Assembly (NCBI GenBank): GCA_902728285.1
Contig: CACVBU010001253.1
Location: 443,293-507,292, forward strand
DNA length: 64,000 nucleotides
Direction: 5' to 3'
Source: Clytia hemisphaerica
Taxonomy: Eukaryota > Cnidaria > Hydrozoa > Leptothecata > Clytiidae
Shown here: piece after piece, positions 13,401 through 24,431 of the stretch
How the letters are laid out: every line of letters starts with the position of its first letter
Position numbering within the stretch: the stretch's first letter is position 1
Position numbers and translations under genes: made by a program
Notes under the pieces: generated by a model
Databases searched by the model: none
Seen by the model: only the letters and a program-made list of their open reading frames with translations
Told to the model about the DNA's origin: nothing

Positions 13401-16400
13401 TCCTTTTTTAAGCTAATTTTAGAAGCCATTATTTGAATAATTTAAGAATGTTATGATATGACATCAGTCAAAAAAGAGCATGCACATCATTTTGTGAAGG
13501 GTGTGAAATTTTTTTATTTTGAATAATTTCTTGATGATCTTTAATGTTTTTTCCATCCAGGAAATTGATTGTCTACAAGAGCATCTTGAGGAATTGCAAA
13601 ACAAATGTCAAGAAGCTATCAAAACTTTCACCAAGATGGAAGCCAAGGTAAATAATGAACGCTGAAATTCACTATGAGCCGTGCTCTATCGTCAATATTT
13701 GCCAGTCCTTTTTATTCTTTTCTAATCATTTCTTCTAATCATCTCATTTCTTTTCATAATTTTCTTGCTACCACCCAACCAATAATGTATCATATTTTTA
13801 AAAGTTAATGTTTTTTTCATATGGTTTTCTTTTACAGGACTTTGATTTGGACAAACATCTTGTCGACAAATGTGGTGCTATGGTGACCAAATTCTGTCCA
13901 GTATGTTTTATTATAGTTTTATTCTCCTTCTTCCTTACTCTAAAGGTGATTTTCTAAATTCTTTGGAAGTCATTTTTCACTATTTTAAACAGCTATTAAG
14001 CCTGAGTTCTTCTTCTTGAATGGGTCTGAACATGAGTTTTACAACAAATAGTATAATTTCATAAATTTCACTTTATTTCTGTTTTCAAGCATATCGTCGT
14101 ATCGTAGCTCTAAAGTATATATTTTCACACCTCATTTTTCGACCCACTTTACTTGAAAAAATAGCACCGTCCCAAGCCTTATTTGTCAAAAAAAAATTCA
14201 TTTTTTCAAGACGTTATTTTTTTTCATCAATTGGATCTTTCTAACTATAGTTATGTAAGTCTTGGTTACTTGGTTACCTAATTTTCAACCCATTTCTTTT
14301 TGTTCTTCTTTACAGAACGAATTACAAGATAAAGATGGAGAACAAATCCTACCATGTTTGATATCACACAAGAATGATATTGAAATGAACGCTGAATGTA
14401 CCACAGCTCTTGAACATTGGCAATTGGTAAGGAGATGAAGAAAAATATCGTTGCGATTCTTCCATTATCATAATTTTCATACTTGAGGGATCCCCAGAGG
14501 GCGCTAGGTTTGATAGCTGACGGGTATTTTACGTCCAATCTTCGACCCTCAGAGTCAAATTTTTTCTATTTTCCAAGACTCGTGGGGGGGGGGACTGAAA
14601 TGAAATCTTATTCCGTTACTGGTCCCCGAAGATACTTATGCCTTTCAGTAGCCGAGGTACCCTTTTCCCCTCCTGGAAATTAACTGTTGGCTATTGACAG
14701 ATAATTGTTTGGAAATTGTTTCACTCCTTTTCAAAACAGCAGGAATAAAAATTTCCCTGTCAATGACAAGCATATCCCATCTGATATCACAAGTGATTTG
14801 TCTATAAGAGCTTATCCAGCCATTTGGTTTTGTTGTAAACATTGACGCTTGTAATAATTCCTTAATTTTCTTCAGATCGAAATGAAAGATATCGAGTTCA
14901 GTCCTCGATTGAAGGACGCTTGCATGGATGATGCAATGAAACTTTGTAAAGATGCTAAATCTAAGTAAGGGGAATTTATTTCTATCATTAAATTTCCTTT
15001 TCAAGTTTCAGACCTACCGGTATAGGAACGTAAATAGACCGGGTTAAACACCAAAAGAATTCGACGATACTGATGTTTGACGTTTATAATTGCTAATTTA
15101 AAGACGTTTGATACTATGTGATATTTAAGGCTCAAAATTGAGGTTCTAAGTTCAAGATCCAAGATGGGCAAACAGGACAGTTTCGAATCCAAATAGAATA
15201 AAATAACAATTCCATCGCGACATGTCTTAATAACAAAATCGAGTGCGACTTTTTATAGACAAATTAACCATGACTTATTGTCTCTTTTCTTTAAACTAGA
15301 TATCAAGCTGTACGTTGTTTATCACAGAAGATGGTCGAAGATCACACCAAAGTCTCTTCGCAGTGTAAATTGCAAATCCGAAAAGAATTGACCATCCAGG
15401 TACTAATAATAATAATGACATTAACTTGTAGGGAATCATCAAAATTTACCATCAGGTTACTTCAAAGAACGAATTTTACAACCACTATATAGGTGGAATT
15501 CTAACTGAAAATAATCTATCCCTGGGGAATTGCAAACGCATTTAGGATTAAACATCTTTGAAATTTTGGATCTTCACACGATTCTTGGAAATAGAATTCC
15601 GGTTGTTTTACCCCTATGGAGTTCCAAAACCTTTCCAACCTTGAACCTTTGGCGCTGAAACGGAGTATACGGTTTTGTTTTGAAAAAAAACAGTTATAAT
15701 TACTTCAATCTGGTCTAACTTGCTTTTGACGTTGCATTGTTCTAATAATTTTTTCGTTTTTTTTTCAGAGTGAAAACATTAAATTGAATCCAGAGATGTT
15801 CCACGCTTGTCAAGATGACATCAAAGAACATTGTCACGGTATCCCACCAGGTGGTGCTCAGGTCAGTTGTCAATCATTTTGAATTTGAATATTGTACCTC
15901 AGAAACCTTCATTTTTGCAAAGGGACCTCCCATTTTTTAATTTATTGGACCTCTCATGTTCAGTATTTATAGTGTGCAGACAGGTCTCGTACCTATTGCA
16001 AAGGACTTTTTCACAACTTTCCTAACATCACCTTATTTAGGGACTCTAACTTTATTTTTATCTCGTCAAAATTTGTTTTCCTAAACGATAACAATGATGT
16101 AGTGTAATGTGATGTAAAGATATTATAAACGAAGCCGTCTTTTGCTTTCTTCGCAGATCGAAGAATGTTTGAGACGTAACTTCCCCAAATTGAAATCAGC
16201 CGCTTGCAAGAAAGCACTTTTCAAACAAGAAGAAATGGAATCAAAAGACAACGGCATGGATTACCGTCTCATGCAAATCTGTAAACCGATGATCAAGAAG
16301 TACTGTCAACCTCTCGTTTCCACGGGTGATACGACCGCCATTATGGAATGTTTACGTTCTTTCACGCATGACACTGACATGTCTAAAGAATGTAAAGCGA

Positions 16401-19315
16401 TCGTTTTCGAACGCCAAAAGGAACAAGCGGAATCGTTCGCTCTCGATCCTGAACTTTCGAGCTTCTGCGATTCTGATGTTAAGAGACATTGCAGTAGAGA
16501 AATGAAAGAAGCTCAAAAATCGTATGACCAAGGACACACTGACGAAGGCCTTGTCTTTGGATGTTTGGTCGATGTGTTGATCGGTAAAAAGAATGTAAGT
16601 GTGACTTTTATGCTTTGTTACTGTTAAATAACGTAATTTCAAATCCTGTGTTTTGACAATACCGTTAGGCTTCGGTTCTTAAACTGAAGATTTTGTCGCC
16701 ACGTTTTTTTCTTTAAGATACGAGTTCCGCGCTAAATTGTACTTAACCTGTTTGTGACGGTTTCAACCCACTCTTCTCACGATTATCCAGGTGTCATTAA
16801 ATTATCGATTTTAACGGGACGCTTTTAATCGAAAATCTATTTTCTCGCATAATTCAACCCCAGTCAGGACCTCAGAACAACGTCTATCTGACGTCCATAA
16901 TGTCTTTTTTACGTTAAATGTACATTGAAACAACGTTATATATTTTCCTCTATTCTACTAAGTAAGTAAGTAAGTAATGAATTTATTTGTCTTAATAAGC
17001 GAGACGAGCGACCACACTCATAGACATAAAGCTAAACTAAGGAGGTGGCCGCACGCTACTGTTACAAGAAAAAATAGTTTCTAAGATCTTACTAGGATAC
17101 ATTGAAAATAAATTTTTTATAAAATAGCAATAAAGAAATGAAAAATTCAGAACGAAACTCGAAAATCGTAAAAATTAAGTATATGAAGAGAGGAAATATA
17201 ATCTTGTTAAATCTTTGAGACGATCCAATGTTAGTGTAGAGATGTCGTCATAGGCTAGGTATTTTTGTATTTCGTTCCAAATCGAAATAGATTGGTATAA
17301 AATTGAGTAATTACCAATTTTATACCTATCTATTTCGATTTGGAACGAAATACAAAAATACCTAGCCTATGACGACATCTCTACACTAACATTGGATCGT
17401 CTACTATCCAGAGACTTCAACCAAGTTGTGAACAATACGTCAGACGTCGTGAACACGAGGCCGCCTTGGAATTAGAGTTGAACCCACAATTCTTGGAGCA
17501 CTGTAGAGACGAGGTATTCAGGCTATGTGGAAAGACACCACCTGAAGAGGTCATCGATTGCATGAAAATGAACATTCCTAAAATCAAAGGAACACAATGT
17601 GTCGAGGTAAGATTATACTGTTATTTTGTCATTCATATTCTAAAAAGATAGGTTTTCAGAAAAATCTCAAGGAAACCAGGGAAACTCGGGGAATTCGATC
17701 TTGCAAATTACTTATAACAGAACCTCTTGTTTTTTATGGTCTGGAGGATATTATTTACTAACCATAATGGCCCCTCAGACCGCTAGTTTTAAGTTAGTTC
17801 AACTATATATTGTTGTTTAACGAAATACATATTCGACAGCTGGTTATTACCTTTTTAAAATCTTTCACATGTTCACTCTTTTCTTACGTTACAGGAAGTA
17901 CGTAAGCTGATTGCGGAAGGTATTGAAGACGTACACGTTGATCCGTTCTTAGAAGAGACGTGCGCACGTGATATTAACAGATATTGTAAAGACCTGCCAA
18001 AGAAGAGTGGAAACGGTGAGTTTTCCTTTTCGATAGTTTTTCACCATTCAGTATTGAACGCGTCATTATTTATGTCTACTACTTTTGTACCGTCGTTTTG
18101 GGGTAAGATTCCTTTTCCCGGACTTAACTGACTTTAACTGGATATTTTCGCTTTCTTCGGTATGTCCTTCATACCATTGGAAAGGTTTTTTCTAAAGGTT
18201 CGGAATAAGAAAAATGGTCAACTCTCCATTTTTCAACTAGCCGGAGCGCTGGTCTTTTTTCGCTAGAAAGTGGAATCTTAAATTGACCGACTGCATATTT
18301 AGCAATATCTCGCTAATTGGAATAAAGAATCTAGTATTATTTTACTAAGAAAAGATTAGTAAAATTCATCCTTTCTTGTGCATGTAATTATTTTAAAATG
18401 TTGTATTTTTTGTTTTTCTGTAGTGGTATACTGTTTGATAGACGTACACAAAGCGAAAAACCTCCACTTGGATCCAGATTGTGACAACTTCATCGCGAAA
18501 CGAATCCAACTCTACAAAGATGCTAATGTGGTAAGTAGAGTTGAAAAAAATTCAGATGCTTCTTTTTTTTACGTACCTTTCCTTGAAAGGGGTCGGCAAA
18601 TTGCGTTTATTTCGATTTACTGCCCCAGTATTATGTCAAGATTACTTACATAGATATAGAGCCCGAAGGGCTATATGGCATGCTTTGGCTGAAAAGTGTG
18701 CCCAGGTTAGGTTGGAAATCTTACCTAAGTCACGCGACATTACAATAGAATTTCAGCGCTTGACCAATGAGAAGCTTTGTGGGTTTTCGAAAACAAAAGC
18801 AGCAATATTTTTTGCGACATTCACTTTTTTTTTGCTTGGAAGAGCTTAAAGCACGCCATCTAGCCCTTCGGACTTTATAAATCTATGGTTACTTAGCGGC
18901 GTTTTTTGAAGTCTATAGGTCTTCAGGCTTTGGACTATAGATTTGTCCTTTTGACTTGAAACGTGGAAAAGTGGTCAGAGTTTACAAGGTAGACTCTGCG
19001 TAAAATGTCCGAAGTTGTTGCATTGATTTTTCAGTAGACACAAAATTTGGATGCCATTTCTTGACTCTATTCCTTCGAGGTGTTTTAGCCTATACAACAA
19101 CGTTGCAAGATTGAAGTTGCAAAAGTTTTAAATTATATGATTTTTTCTTTTAGAATTTCGACAGCGTATCGTCAGTGATGGTCGCCATCGCTGAATCACC
19201 ACATCGCAACTACATCTACATGACCATCATGATCTTCTTAGCGGTACTTTTCTTGGGCGGTACCTTGTTCGGGCGGGTAACCAAACGGGCGTTAGCTGAA
19301 CAGAAAAACCGTTAG
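243..19315 (+). CDS. GLG1: Golgi apparatus protein 1 (GLG1/MG-160/ESL-1), complete, 23 exons per transcript
   Basis: Type I membrane glycoprotein of the Golgi with many ~60-residue cysteine-rich repeats; relatives bind FGFs and E-selectin and act in secretory trafficking. Exons: 243-360, 7013-7143, 7358-7393, 7615-7701, 8151-8381, 8740-9042, 9213-9354, 9673-9899, 10216-10331, 10659-10760, 11030-11186, 13005-13142 or 13186-13323, 13561-13647, 13838-13900, 14316-14426, 14876-14964, 15300-15399, 15769-15861, 16157-16594, 17412-17606, 17895-18015, 18424-18530, 19154-19315. All phases join and give about 1117 residues, near the vertebrate length of about 1180. A hydrophobic signal segment (FVFVIFAVVLFNLCLVNG) is followed by repeats of the form CxxDIxxFC...CL...C. 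The last exon encodes one membrane segment and the short tail GRVTKRALAEQKNR, which matches the vertebrate GRITKRVTRELKDR tail as I recall it. ATG 243 is the first in frame; ATG 267 is an alternative. Confidence 0.93.
399..780. mobile_element. Non-autonomous inverted-repeat element, 5-bp target duplication
   Basis: About 31 bases at the left end (CAGTCAGGCACATCC...) are repeated perfectly in inverse at the right end (...GGATGTGCCTGACTG). The flanks are AACGG at 394-398 and AACGG at 781-785, a clean 5-bp target duplication. No transposase is encoded. It lies in GLG1 intron 1. Confidence 0.85.
933..1895. mobile_element. PIF/Harbinger-like non-autonomous element, TTA target duplication
   Basis: The ends are inverted copies beginning GGGGCCGTCGACATTCG, about 40 bases each, flanked by TTA (930-932 and 1896-1898). 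A 3-bp TTA duplication with GGG-type ends fits the PIF/Harbinger group. G-rich subterminal tracts (GGAGGGGGAGGGGGTC) follow on both sides. A (TCTA)n microsatellite sits inside at about 1377-1419. There is no transposase ORF. Confidence 0.8.
3361..3680 (-). repeat. Dispersed repeat with a tRNA-like segment (SINE-like)
   Basis: On the minus strand, 3361-3432 contains a pol III A-box (TGGCGCAGTGG) and B-box (GGTTCAAATCC) at tRNA spacing. The acceptor ends do not pair, so it is not a working tRNA. The adjoining 3436-3680 body has a second, inverted copy at 29528-29747 sharing the CAGGACCTGCAGG core and the CTTCTTCATAAAAGCGAAAGA block. The short ORFs here belong to the repeat, not to a gene. Confidence 0.6.
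4095..4240. promoter_or_regulatory. Promoter-like block in GLG1 intron 1 (YY1-, IRF- and CCAAT-type motifs)
   Basis: GCCGCCATCTTG (YY1-type) near 4100 is followed by CCAATCAGA at 4172, TTTCACTTTCGCTTTC at 4189-4204 (ISRE/IRF-type) and another CCAAT at 4211. A similar set of motifs occurs at 59467-59650. It may be an internal promoter, or part of a repeat that carries promoter-like sequence. Confidence 0.3.
4998..5938. mobile_element. TA-target inverted-repeat element with internal 185-bp tandem duplication
   Basis: The ends are inverted copies starting TAGTCAACTCAGGTAATCG and flanked by TA. Inside, a ~185-base unit starting ACGGAATCGATAGGG is present twice in tandem (about 5521-5705 and 5706-5888). 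The terminal motif (TAATCRTTACGCAC) recurs several times in the interior. The ORFs at 5120-5438 lie inside the element and look like chance. It is in GLG1 intron 1. Confidence 0.75.
6099..6457. mobile_element. 359-bp inverted-repeat element filled with GGTCGGCA motifs
   Basis: The ends are CAGCCCTCGAATTTCA and its inverse, flanked by TATATG on each side (6093-6098 and 6458-6463). The interior holds more than ten copies of GGTCGGCA or its complement TGCCGACC in both orientations. It lies in GLG1 intron 1. Confidence 0.75.
11665..12262. mobile_element. 600-bp fold-back element, mariner-like ends
   Basis: The whole stretch is a diverged palindrome. It begins CCGGGTGATCCAGAA and ends with the inverse of CCGGGTGACACAGAA. 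The block TAACTGTGTCCAAAATAATG is mirrored near the other end. The left flank is TA. It lies in GLG1 intron 11, upstream of the alternative exon pair. Confidence 0.7.
13005..13142 (+). CDS. GLG1: GLG1 exon 12, version A
   Basis: This exon is 138 bases (46 codons), phase 0 at both ends, with acceptor TGTAACAG and donor GAG/GTATAG. It encodes the last cysteine of one GLG1 repeat and the first two cysteines of the next, including LMPEIEKPCMADLGKFC. The following exon (13561) supplies the DCL motif that completes the repeat. By my count, 25 of 46 residues match version B just downstream. See the finding on mutually exclusive splicing. Confidence 0.9.
13186..13323 (+). CDS. GLG1: GLG1 exon 12, version B (tandem duplicate)
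   Basis: This exon is also exactly 138 bases, phase 0, with acceptor TATATTAG and donor GAG/GTAGAA. It encodes TADKCFAHIRRAM and then LMPEIEKPCMEDLGKLC, the same repeat segment as version A. Only 43 bases (13143-13185) separate the two, and that spacer opens with an in-frame stop (GTA TAG). Including both exons would give two CxxxxxxC pairs in a row without the CL motif between them, breaking the repeat pattern, so one or the other is expected per transcript. Confidence 0.87.
16957..17218 (-). repeat. Possible 3' end of a non-LTR retroelement with (ACTT)n tail
   Basis: AAGT is repeated at 16959-16976. Read on the minus strand this gives AATAAATTCATTACTTACTT, which resembles a non-LTR element ending in a short tandem tail. 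No reverse-transcriptase ORF is visible, so it would be a heavily 5'-truncated copy. This is inferred from end structure only. Confidence 0.35.
17219..17401. repeat. Near-perfect 87-bp hairpin ending 10 bases before a GLG1 splice acceptor
   Basis: Bases 17219-17305 are mirrored at 17315-17401 with one visible mismatch and a 9-base loop. The right arm ends just before TACTATCCAG, the acceptor of the 17412-17606 exon, so it overlaps the normal branch-point and pyrimidine-tract zone. See findings. Confidence 0.85.
18642..18895. mobile_element. Short inverted-repeat element (MITE) in the last GLG1 intron region
   Basis: About 45 bases at the left (core CCGAAGGGCTATATGGCATG) match the inverse of the right end (core CCGAAGGGCTAGATGGCGTG). 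The element is about 250 bp with no coding capacity. Confidence 0.65.
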
Positions 19316-21420
19316 AAAAACCATTCATCACACATTTGATATGGCAGTATTTCATTTTTGATGATATTGCTTTTTAAAAATAATTCTTATAATGTTTTTG
19401 ATGGAGTACTATAAGTTGTTATGGTAAATACGGGGAGAAAAACGACATTCACTTCAATGCACTTGATTCTGCACCGATAGATGGAGTAATTTGGTTGTTG
19501 TCGATTTAACAAAGAAGTGATGCTATTTAAGTCTTTCTTGGATAGCATCCCACGAATCGAAAATCGTTAGCCTATTCCTTGGATAAAATGTTATTCATGC
19601 TTCATGACTTTATTACTTTTTTAATTTATTTAAAAAATTTTCATACTATACTATTATAGACATTTTTTTTTCTAATTTAAATGTTTTTTTCTTTTCGGAT
19701 TTTTTTGCTCGTTTCCTTTAAAATTCAATAAGACCCTGATTTAATTCACTTGTATCTACAAGTATTTATATTTAAAAGATTCTTAATTTCCTTCGGTATT
19801 CATCTTAAAATCCCGACATAATTATTTGGATGCAGATTTGTGTTTTGTTTGCTTCTCAGAAGTCTTCTGTTCAAATATCCAAAGCTTTTTTAGACTCAAT
19901 TCTATTTTCAATTTCCTTTTTTGTAACAAATAGATATAAATTTTTATTTGAGCTTATACTTTAAATTCTGATCTATTTTTTATTTACATTTTTTTAACTT
20001 ATAGCAAATTTGGTGTTAGCTCTATATCCCGTTTTTTTTTGTCTATTTATGAAATGTAAAAAGATTAAGAATGCAGCATATCCAAAAGGTTTTGTGGTCT
20101 GATGCAAGGACACAATAAAAGATCGACTGAAATGAATTTCATTTTTACTTCGATTTCTTGAATTTTAGGGCCGATCAGACCCGTACAACAAATTTCTGTC
20201 TCGCCTAATGTTAATTTATTTAAGAATAATTTTTTGATTCATGAAAGCCTTTAACCGTAAAAACGTTCCAGGGCTTGGCATTTTTTAAATACATTCAATT
20301 TGTTCATTGGGTAGTAGTAGCCAATGTAATATGGGGGATTTTATTCGTAGTATTAGAATTTAGTATTAATAGTATCTGGAAAATGTAACTGAATGTTATT
20401 TTTTTGTTTCTTGTTATTTTGTAATAGAATAACAAAAGATGGATAGTAAATGTTCTCTGTTTTTATTGAAAAATTCTGTTTGGTCACACATATGTCTTTT
20501 TGGACCTTTTCAAAAGTGGATTTTTGACTTCTAAATCTTACAACTTTATCATAACTTTTAAACCAACCAAGTCTGAAAGTTAAGGTTCCCTATAGGTGTG
20601 ATGTTGTTTGGAGGGCGTTAGATTACCTTTGCCCATTGCGTATTTTGTTTTGGTTTTGAAAGTATGCTAAGCATGTAAAAAGTTTCATCTAAGAGTATTT
20701 GAGAGGTATAATAAATAAGTGTATTATAATAAAAAGTGGATTCAAGAGGTCGTGAATAAAGCTTGGATATAAAAATAAATAATCTAAACTAAAAGATTAT
20801 TGGCTATTATAAAAAGATAAGGGTTAAAAAAAATACTTGGGTTTGTATTACAAACGTAATATATGCGGTGCGTGTGTACAGTGGGATAATATGAGGTGCC
20901 TAACCAGGCTCTTTCCCAACTGTTTAAAAGTTTAAAAAATATGTCGTTTTTACTAACTGTGATGGAAAGGTTTCCTATACTCTTTACAAAAACTCTTAGA
21001 AATCCACATTATTACGGACCAGCTCGCGTAATTTAAACCCATTTAATTATTTCGTTGATCACCCGGTAACGCTAGATTAAGAGTTTTGCAAGTCAATTTC
21101 TTTTTTTACGCGAAGTGTAGAGTAGTCTGAATCGCAGAAGTCTACAAAAAATACGCCAGTAGCAAGCAGAATCCGTTAGACACCGCATGCACCCCGCCCT
21201 TCCGCCATAGTAGTGGATGCCAACAGCCTAATTTGAGAGCTGCACATTATGTTGAGAATAAAATGAAGAAAGGATCCTAGATTTGATTTTGGTACCAAAA
21301 CGTTTTCCGGGTTTGTTTCCGTAAGAGCACACGTGTTAGCGTCGTCGGGGGGCGGTGAGGGCGGACAAATGCGAGTTTTGTGACTAGTGATATTTACCGG
21401 TTGCCGAATTTATTTGCAAC
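19316..21420. other. GLG1 3' untranslated and flanking sequence
   Basis: No ORF of note. A candidate polyadenylation signal AATAAA lies at 20114-20119, about 0.8 kb after the stop, with a second AATAAA near 20755. The region is T-rich. I see no other gene. Confidence 0.5.
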
Positions 21421-21423
21421 AAG

Positions 21424-21514
21424 CACTGACCTTTATATACCCTGGACAAAGCTTCTCAATCCCAGCCAAGCAAAATCTTTGATCGGAGTTTTTTGGGTTA
21501 TATAAAGGTCAGTG
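21424..21514. mobile_element. Tiny inverted-repeat element
   Basis: CACTGACCTTTATATA at 21424 is mirrored by TATATAAAGGTCAGTG ending at 21514. The 91-bp unit has no coding content. A YY1-type motif (AAGATGGCGGCG) follows at about 21534. Confidence 0.5.
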
Positions 21515-21810
21515 GCAACAAGAAAGGAAGACAAGATGGCGGCGATTTACCTGTGTGATACCAAAAGATCCAAAAGCTGTACCATTATAATGTACCGTGC
21601 TTTTCAGAATTAATTGGAATTGATGAAAAGTTGTTGGCCATTTTATGATCCTTCTTTCTTGCTCTTCTGTCTGGACGTGAGATTTTATTAACGTTTTTAT
21701 TATTTTTATTGAAAGTCTACTTACTTGTGCTTGGAAGAATAAACGGAGTCATTACGTTTGGTTTTGCCCCGCTTATTTGCGAATTTATTAGAAGAATCAA
21801 ACATTACGAC

Positions 21811-22437
21811 CTTGCCGACGCACCAGACTTTACAAACACGGGACAGGCAAAGTCTGGTGTTAGATGAGGATACTTTTTAACACCAGACAATCTCTTGAGT
21901 CTGGTGCGTCGGGTGTGCATTATTTTTAATACAAACTTTGTCCGTTGTCCAGCCAGAAGTTTGAGAAATTAACACCGGAACTAACACCGGACAAAAGGTT
22001 TCCGCTGTGGCTGAGGGATTCTTTTTGGCACTGGACAAACACACCGCCGGACTGTCAGGACCTTGCCGACGCACCGGACTGTCCGGTGTATTTAATTTGT
22101 CCGGTGGCAAAAAGTATCCTTTCGCTACACCGGACGCAATAAGTCCGGTGTCAGTCCGGTGTTGCCTACAGGGAATTTTGGACGCCGGATATTTATGAAA
22201 CAAAAAATTAAGAAACACCGGACCCACCGGACTGGCCATGTCCGGTGTTTTGATTGTCCGGTGGGAAAAATTATCCTTCTCCGACACCGTACATCCGACT
22301 TCCTTAAGTCCGGTGTAGAAATTGTCCGGTGGTAAATAAAATTCTCATTTTACACCGGACTTTCGCGTGTCCGGTGTTCGTTAAGTCCGGTGCGTCGGCA
22401 GGGTCCTGGACTGTCCAGTGCAGTGTGTCGACAGGGT
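21811..22437. mobile_element. Inverted-repeat element filled with CACCGGAC/GTCCGGTG motifs
   Basis: The outer ends ACGACCTTGCCGACGCAC and its diverged inverse frame a GC-richer interior. That interior has many copies of CACCGGAC and GTCCGGTG in both orientations. Roughly 80 bases inside the left end match the inverse of 22320-22411. The ORFs on both strands here are by-products of the motif array. Confidence 0.65.
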
Positions 22438-22486
22438 CGTGTATTAGTAGAACATTTTGTGTGCTTAGAACCTGGCCTGATCTTGC

Positions 22487-22590
22487 TATAGACCTTTTCG
22501 CCTTTCCATCTGCCATCTTGAATTGTATGCAAAAATAGAGGAACGAAAAAGCCGTGGTTGGATTTAGTTGGAAAGTATGCAAAACATATG
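22487..22590 (-). repeat. Partial copy of a ~317-bp dispersed repeat
   Basis: AGACCTTTTCGCCTTTCCAT followed by CTGCCATCTTGAATTGTATG is shared with 63573-63889, and in inverse with 25645-25960. Only the first ~100 bases are present here. Confidence 0.7.
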
Positions 22591-22786
22591 TAAGTTTACT
22601 CAAAGATTAAAAAGACAACAGAGCATCTTATAATTAAATATTATAATCATTAGAACAATAAAAGATCGAATTTCTTAATCCAAAAAGAAACATTTACAGA
22701 ACAACAAATGCCTTTTAGAAATTTGTTCTTAAAGACATAGCATATTCTGTTTTCATGCCATTAAGAAATTCCACGAAGACGGAGTA

Positions 22787-24327
22787 TAGTCATCTGGGGT
22801 AATAACGGGACACTTAAAATGACGGGGTAAAAACGGGACACCCAAAATAAAGAACAAAGAGTTAAAAGGATGAACTCAAATTTATGCCCCTTAAAAGATC
22901 ATTTATAAGGCTGTAAAAAAAATCCATACTTTGATCAGCTTCATTCCTCTACATCAGAATACACCACGATGTTTCTTGGTGGTTGAAAACGTCGATTTTT
23001 CATTTCTAGTAGGGTGGTCAGAGGAAATTTCAAACTTACTTGCAGAATACCAAACCAAGTTTAATGGAAAGCCATAACCATCAGAAGAAAAATGAGGGGT
23101 CATTTACCTTCCAATTCTTTAAAGTTCCAAAGATATTACATTTTGAAGTTCAATTTTTCAAGCATTTCCGTGCACGCATCGCCAGCCATTTTGTACCTTC
23201 ATTACGGCACCAAAAGCGAAAGTGTTTTATGAAAAATTCAGCGCAAGAGGTTTGGTGCGAGTTTTATTTTCCGTAGATGTAGCTGAAACGGGGGTAATTA
23301 CACCATAATCTTTCCCTTAGCGCTTGCCACCGGAAACAGCTTGATTCTTACTTTTTTCACATTTGGAAAGAAAAAACATTGTTCTTTCTAAAAAATTCAC
23401 ATTCGATAAAAAAATTGGATTTTTTCAATGAAAAAAACGCATTTTAAGTATATACATAATTTGACTTCCTGAAAAATATACGTTGCTCCAACCAACGAAC
23501 GTAGTACGTCTCAAAAGCTAAACTATTGCGGGGAACGATGCAAAAAATTCCAGGTCGATAGCTGTTTCGGGTGGCTAGCGCTTTGGATTTTAGAACCCCC
23601 GGATAAAAAATTTTGCCGTGCCGCGAACAAGAAGTTTGAAAAAACTCACCTGCGAGTACTCATTTTCAAATTTTGAAGGAACATGAAGACATGATGTGCT
23701 GATTTTTTCTGCAAAAGAAAGCTGAATAAATTCTCTACACTTTGGAAAAAATACTTATGTTAAAAGAGGTTTCCTTCCTTGAGATATGTAAGCTTGAATA
23801 TTTTTTTTCGAAAATCTATGTTTTGTTACTGCTGCACGGGTAAGGCCCAACCTCCCTATTTCTAGAACGCTTTTTTCTTGACTTAGAATAAATGCCGTAC
23901 TAAATGCAGGCGCTACATGTTTGGGTCATCGAGACTAGTAAACAACCCTATTGACCTGCCCAAAGTCGCAAGTTTGTACAGGGCGCCGTTTTTGAAAAAA
24001 AGGTGTCCCGTATTTACCCAGTGAAAATTTTTCTATGTTGGGGTAATAACGGGTCGCGTCCCGTATTTACCCCAGTCTATATTTGGCGCGCTGGGGTAAT
24101 CACAGGACGCCGTTTCATGCATGTCTAAGTTTAGTTCATGTCCCGTTTTTACCCCAGGGGTGTCGTGTTTTTACCCCAGGGGTGTCGTGTTTTTACCCCA
24201 AAATCCGGGGTAATTACGGGACGCATGACAAGGGAGTTGCTGGCCAAAAATCATGATTGTAGCTTTTGAAGTTCCTGAGATATGGAAAGGTTCGTCGATT
24301 TCGTCCCGTTTTTACCCCAGATGACTA
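22787..24327. mobile_element. 1.54-kb TA-target element with GGGGTAATNACGGGAC arrays
   Basis: The ends are TAGTCATCTGGGGTAATAAC and its inverse, flanked by TA on both sides (22785-22786 and 24328-24329). The same GGGGTAATNACGGGAC core recurs inside, at about 22820 and clustered at 24000-24230. The ends are clearly related to those of the 4998-5938 element. It has no transposase. Confidence 0.75.
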
Positions 24328-24431
24328 TACACACATCAAATTTTCAAAACATCAAAGTAGTAATTATGACGTCACACATTATCAATGTTTTCATTTGATC
24401 ATTTGGCGGCTCTATTCCCAGGAGAATAATT

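Noticed and set aside
21877-22603. Several overlapping ORFs of 60-136 codons on both strands
   Set aside because: They are produced by the CACCGGAC/GTCCGGTG motif array and by dispersed repeat sequence; they lack a domain and are not consistent between copies.
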